The notes under the pieces were generated by a model. It saw only the letters and a program-made list of their open reading frames with translations. It ran no database searches and was not told the DNA's origin. 64,000 nt of DNA from Breviolum minutum Mf 1.05b.01 (Eukaryota > Sar > Dinophyceae > Suessiales > Symbiodiniaceae): positions 229,096 through 293,095 of the forward strand of contig DF239917.1 of assembly GCA_000507305.1 (NCBI GenBank), in the 5' to 3' direction. Made by a program: the position numbers and the translations under genes. This document shows positions 60,334 through 64,000 of the stretch, one piece after another (the stretch's first letter is position 1; each line of letters opens with the position of its first letter).

Positions 60334-60824
60334 TCATACCTAGCCACCTACCCAGATACGTTCATTACAGTACAGTAGAGTAAAGTACAGTGCAGTACAG
60401 TGCAGTGCACTTCACTGCACTACACTACACTACATTACATTTCAAAGCTATATCATACCGAATCATACCATATCATACCATACCACACCATACCACACCA
60501 TACATACATACGTTTGGGGCATAATGATCTGCAGTTTCCCCTGTCATGATCAGGTCCTTATTTGCTCTGACCATTGGTTCTCCCAAGCACAACTGGCATC
60601 ATAAGATTCCAGATTGTTGAGGACTGGCACTCTCAAGACAGCACCTAACGAACCTAACACCATCTCATTTTCCTTTAAACTCCCTAAAACTAACCGCTCG
60701 CTACGTTCCTTTTGGGAAGGCCTATTACTTTCCGAAACCATGTTAGATATAGGGAGGGTATGTTTCCAATTTTTTTTGCTTCCAAAAATTACATTGCCCA
60801 TGATCCATGCTCAAAAAAAGTGTC

Positions 60825-60868
60825 CTGTAGACCTTCTTGATAGCATCTTGATCCACTTCTCGCTCCAC
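60825..60868 (-). CDS. J-domain protein, exon 2 (helices I-II)
   Basis: A 44-nt exon reading VEREVDQDAIKKVY and leaving AG. The acceptor is GGCTGAG then G. The donor is GA (CTACAG then GACAC). AG + G of exon 3 gives Arg, restoring IKKVYRKLVLQHHPDK, an unmistakable J-domain helix II and loop. Reading on past the donor loses the homology at once. Confidence 0.9.
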
Positions 60869-61107
60869 CTCAGCCAAAAATCCAACGAAAACCAGATCCC
60901 TACACGAAGCCATCAATTCCAAGTGACGTTCAGTGCACATTGTGGTCCAGCGGCCAAAAAAAGAAACAAATCCCAACGTTCCACGAAAACAAACTGGAAA
61001 AATAACTGGTGTTTCTGGCTTGCCCTGACGTTCTGACATTGGCAAAAATCAATTCACCTAACGTGTTGAATGCCAAAAGACATCTAAAAAGTTTCTCGGG
61101 CTCAAAC

Positions 61108-61146
61108 TCCGAAGAGTCCATAATAGTCAGGAAGGCTGGTCGCCAT
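61108..61146 (-). CDS. J-domain protein, exon 1 (start codon)
   Basis: Thirteen codons reading MATSLPDYYGLFG. DYYGLFG is the opening of a DnaJ J domain (helix I, usual pattern DYYxxLGV). The start is chosen because it is the last in-frame ATG before the domain; the frame stays open upstream to a TGA, as expected for a trans-spliced leader exon. The donor is GT (TTCGGA then GTTTGA) in phase 0, followed by a 239-bp intron. Confidence 0.85.
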
Positions 61147-63128
61147 CAAGTCATGTTCAAATGCTTGGCAGTCGCAGCGAAGCTTAACAGTTCAACAGAT
61201 ATCGAACTGGCGACCCCAATCGGGTTGGCCACTTAGGAATCGTACATCCACTAATCCATTTGAAGGCTTGCCTCGCACTGGGCCCCAAAATGATGTTCAA
61301 AAAATTTCCCAGTTTTTGTTGTTGGTGAAGTCTCTTGTACAACAAATCCTTTAGACAATCAGGACAGATTGAAGTATCAAAAGGAAAGGGTACATCACAC
61401 CCTGCACCCCATGGATTGCGGAAGCTGTAGGGTAAGTTCCAAGGTCCAAAGCTTCCAAATAGGTCTCGGCAATTGATTCATTTTTTGCACAAACAACTGC
61501 CAACTTGCAAGCTCAACAACATTCATTGCAATTTTGTGAAATTTGAGCTGTCGTTTAAAATGCAATGGTGCGCAAGCAATGTTGACACCGTTACTTTTGG
61601 ACAGAAAAACAACACATCCAGATCTCGCATCTCCCTCAGGCTGGCCAGGCTTCATTCTCCGATAGTGGTAAAGTCAACATACTCAAGTGTTGGTGCGTAT
61701 GCTGCAGTTTCGGACCATCATGACTGACACTTGAATGAATGAAATTTGATATCTATGATCTATACAGTCCAGACGCATGTAAAATGATATACATAAGTAT
61801 CATAGTACATAGATGATACAGTATAGATCACCACAAACCACAACAAACATTCAGAGACGGCACACTGGTGTTTGTATATAGTCAGAGCTACTCGAACACA
61901 TTCAACAAATAAGCAACGAACGCGGTCACCAGCAAACAACAAACATGGAATGATCAAGCTTGAATGCTAGAGCATAAGCTGGATCTATGCCTTTGTGCTC
62001 CATCTTCTGCGGGGCTCTGCTGAAACGTTGGTGAAAGCCAACCAAGGTTTTATGTCAAGATCAAGAACAAAAACAGCAACTTCATGTTCTAAATTTATTT
62101 TTCCAATCAGCTCAAGGTATAAAATCACATCAAGCAGGAACACAAAAAGCAATTCTCGACTTTACCTGGTCGGCTATGCGTGCAGCTGACTCGTGCATTC
62201 ACTACTAAACACAGTGTGCCGGCTGCATCTTGGCACAAAAGTGTTCACTGACTCAGTGAGAATTGACTTCAAAGATACAAGCAAAGCTTCGAGAAGCCAA
62301 TCAACGTGACGAAGAAATTACAACCTTGCAAACAAATGAACCCCAATTGAAGCAGATGAGGTAGAGCCTCAAATTCGTTTCGTTTGGTTGGTACTGCTCA
62401 GAAGCCACAGAAATGATTTGAGCACAGACAGAAGCAAGGAGAGGGAGAGACTCTGAGAGATAAACAGCTCAATAACAAGGGCTTCGGAGTATTTTTGAGT
62501 TAACTTTTTCTGCCTAGCAAGTAAAATCAGAACTTAAATCGATACGTGTCTCCACATTTTCCATGACAAGCACGAAAGACGGGCCTTCGATGTTGTCCGT
62601 AGTCTGAGGTAATTGATCAATCTTCACTCGATTCTGCATAACCTTCTTCCTGCCAGGTTGCTAATGTTCATCAAGTCATTTTAGTTTCAATATGTTTCAA
62701 TTCACCCACACCCCAAAAAATCATGAAAAACTAACATGGGAACCTAAAAATGGAAGTTTGGAAGATTAAATTCTTTTTCAAAGAGGTGATTTTCAGGCGC
62801 AACCACGTTCTTTGGGTGGGCAGCACCGGGTAGTCCTTTATTCTTGGTCTGCCATGTCAAAACATCCCCAAATGACACGTTACAAACAACACAATCCTCA
62901 AGCAAAAATGACCGCTTCCAACCAAAACCTTCCTGCTTGGACCACCTTGTATTCAATTCTCAACAAGCCTCGTCAAGGCCAGAAATCCTCTTTGCTTTTC
63001 GAGGCCGACTGCTGCGACCCAGGCGCGGTTGCTGCCAGGAGGTGGCTAAACCTTTGGCCATGCCACCTACAACTGCTGGATTGGGCACAGTTCCCGCAGA
63101 TCGGGCCTTGGATGGGGCCATGTGGGCG
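61147..63128. other. Spacer between the J-domain gene and the gene at the right edge
   Basis: Expected to hold the promoter or trans-splice region of the J-domain gene and the 3' end of the upstream gene. No TATA-like box or polyadenylation signal stands out, as is usual for dinoflagellates. Part of a degenerate inverted-repeat element lies near 62730-62800. Confidence 0.4.
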
Positions 63129-63637
63129 TCATGGATCTGAGACCAACATCAACGACATTCCTTCAATCACATGGCCTGGATTGAAGGCATCCCAATATTT
63201 CAGGCTTGCAGGCACTGGCTCATAAAGGAGTCTCTGCAACTTCTCTCCTTTTTCCGCACAAACTGCTTCAAGTTTCTCCAAGACATCCATCGCTGAGACC
63301 ACCGAGGCCAAAGGAAAAGGATTCTGAAGATGCTCCGGGTCAGGCTCAAAAACTGCCAATGGCAAATCACTGGCCAAGTAGACACTCCTCGCAACCATGC
63401 GGCAAATGATGGCCAGTTCCTTGGGAAGTCTTTCTTCAGCTTCTCCAGGTGGCTAGCTAAATCAGCTGGAAGATTTAAAGAGGCCAGGCATTCTTCACCT
63501 GTGTCCAATGTCTTGATACTGACCCCTTGTCTCATTGAAAGCATGTCCCTCGAGAGGAGGTGTAGAGCATTTGCAAAATCGGACATGTCTGCTGTAGCAA
63601 ATTCAACTAGGACTTCAACTTGACAGGGACGGGAACT
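63129..63637 (-). CDS. Unrecognised gene, exon c with a frame break
   Basis: After acceptor TTTGTAG it reads QVEVLVEFATADMSDF, then NALHLLSRDMLSMRQG, in helical, leucine-rich sequence. Near 63420-63430 the coding character moves to another frame, which continues KELAIICRMVARSVYL and ends HVIEGMSLMLVSDP. One missing C in the TTCCC run would explain it. This may be a sequence error, a real frameshift or an unplaced intron. An alternative 38-bp intron near the end would extend the protein downstream. Function unknown. Confidence 0.6.
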
Positions 63638-63691
63638 CTACAAATTTATCCAAATCTTTCAGTTGCGATGCTCTGAGGCTGAGGTCCATAC

Positions 63692-63798
63692 CATCCGCAT
63701 CAGCACATCTGGATGGGTTTGCTGTCCATTGGCAACACGGCTGTCCACCAGTGTGAAGACTTCGCGTTTGTGCGATGTCATGTCATTCCGAAAAACCT
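63692..63798 (-). CDS. Unrecognised gene, exon b
   Basis: Reads VFRNDMTSHKREVFTLVDSR, then QQTHPDVLMRM. The acceptor is GCGACAG and the donor is GT (GGATG then GTATGG). The intron that follows is only 54 bp (63638-63691), far shorter than those of the cysteine gene. No known domain was recognised. Confidence 0.65.
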
Positions 63799-63857
63799 CT
63801 GTCGCGTTGACACCAAGTAGAATGCAATCAAATCACCAGTGATCTTGCTCACCTCAC

Positions 63858-64000
63858 TTAACCAAGCAAAGTTGGAAGAAGGAGGTCCAACTTTTTTCCC
63901 GAAAGCGGCCGCGAAGGGAACCTTCAAAAAAAGACGTTTCCATTGAAGACCGTCAAAAAGAATTGTCATCAAACAATCGCCCAAACGTAAAGAACTCTCA
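63858..64000 (-). CDS. Unrecognised gene, exon a (5' part cut by window edge)
   Basis: Open from the window edge, reading ESSLRLGDCLMTILFDGLQW, then KVGPPSSNFAWL, up to a GT donor (TTAA then GTGAGG). The product was not recognised. The gene lies upstream of the J-domain gene on the same strand. A 59-bp GT-AG intron separates it from exon b. Confidence 0.6.

Noticed and set aside
1..64000. tRNA, rRNA, CRISPR, bacterial promoters, ribosome-binding sites, phage or virus genes
   Set aside because: No cloverleaf, rRNA-like stretch, spaced direct repeats or prokaryotic gene arrangement was seen.

Overview
The window is nuclear DNA of a dinoflagellate, most likely a member of the Suessiales (Symbiodiniaceae or Polarella-like); the genus cannot be fixed from sequence alone. 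Four observations support this. Long, repeat-rich, AT-leaning non-coding DNA surrounds very short exons. Spliced reading frames join perfectly only if introns may begin with GT, GC or GA and end in AG, usually followed by G, which is the known splice code of these algae. Inverted-repeat elements include one whose translation reads like the phrase 'GVSKNNGTPKSSISIG' that I recall as common in Suessiales gene predictions. Every gene I can identify reads on the minus strand, as in the one-way gene blocks of these genomes. No bacterial signal (operon, Shine-Dalgarno site, CRISPR, tRNA or rRNA) was seen.

Right edge (about 63.1-64.0 kb, minus): the 3' part of an unrecognised gene with two very short introns and one apparent frame break. 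At 59.4-61.1 kb (minus) is a compact four-exon J-domain (DnaJ/Hsp40) gene. Its HPD-containing domain is split by one GT-AG, one GA-AG and one GC-AG intron. At 52.5-53.6 kb there are weaker minus-strand exon candidates, one of them a membrane helix. From 36.3 to 53 kb I see mainly repeats and ambiguous short open frames.

Left half (about 4.7-36.3 kb, minus): one very large split gene. I placed 34 exons (27 to 171 nt) and joined 30 of the 33 junctions by frame and phase. It encodes tandem cysteine modules of roughly 35-50 residues with the pattern CxC-x10-C-x2-H-xn-CxxC-x2-GY-xn-C. A Thr/Pro-rich linker sits near the upstream end. Then comes a region that starts with a WGDPH motif and resembles the von Willebrand factor type D (GDPH) domain. 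The product is probably extracellular or on the cell surface. Its N-terminus, the last exons and the promoter were not found.

Non-coding DNA: several families of roughly 100-bp elements with terminal inverted repeats, one nested inside another; (TA)n, (ATG)n, (CAA)n and (CT)n tracts; and a pentanucleotide array. Two of three single-N gaps are flanked by perfect or near-perfect direct duplications and look like unmerged contig overlaps.
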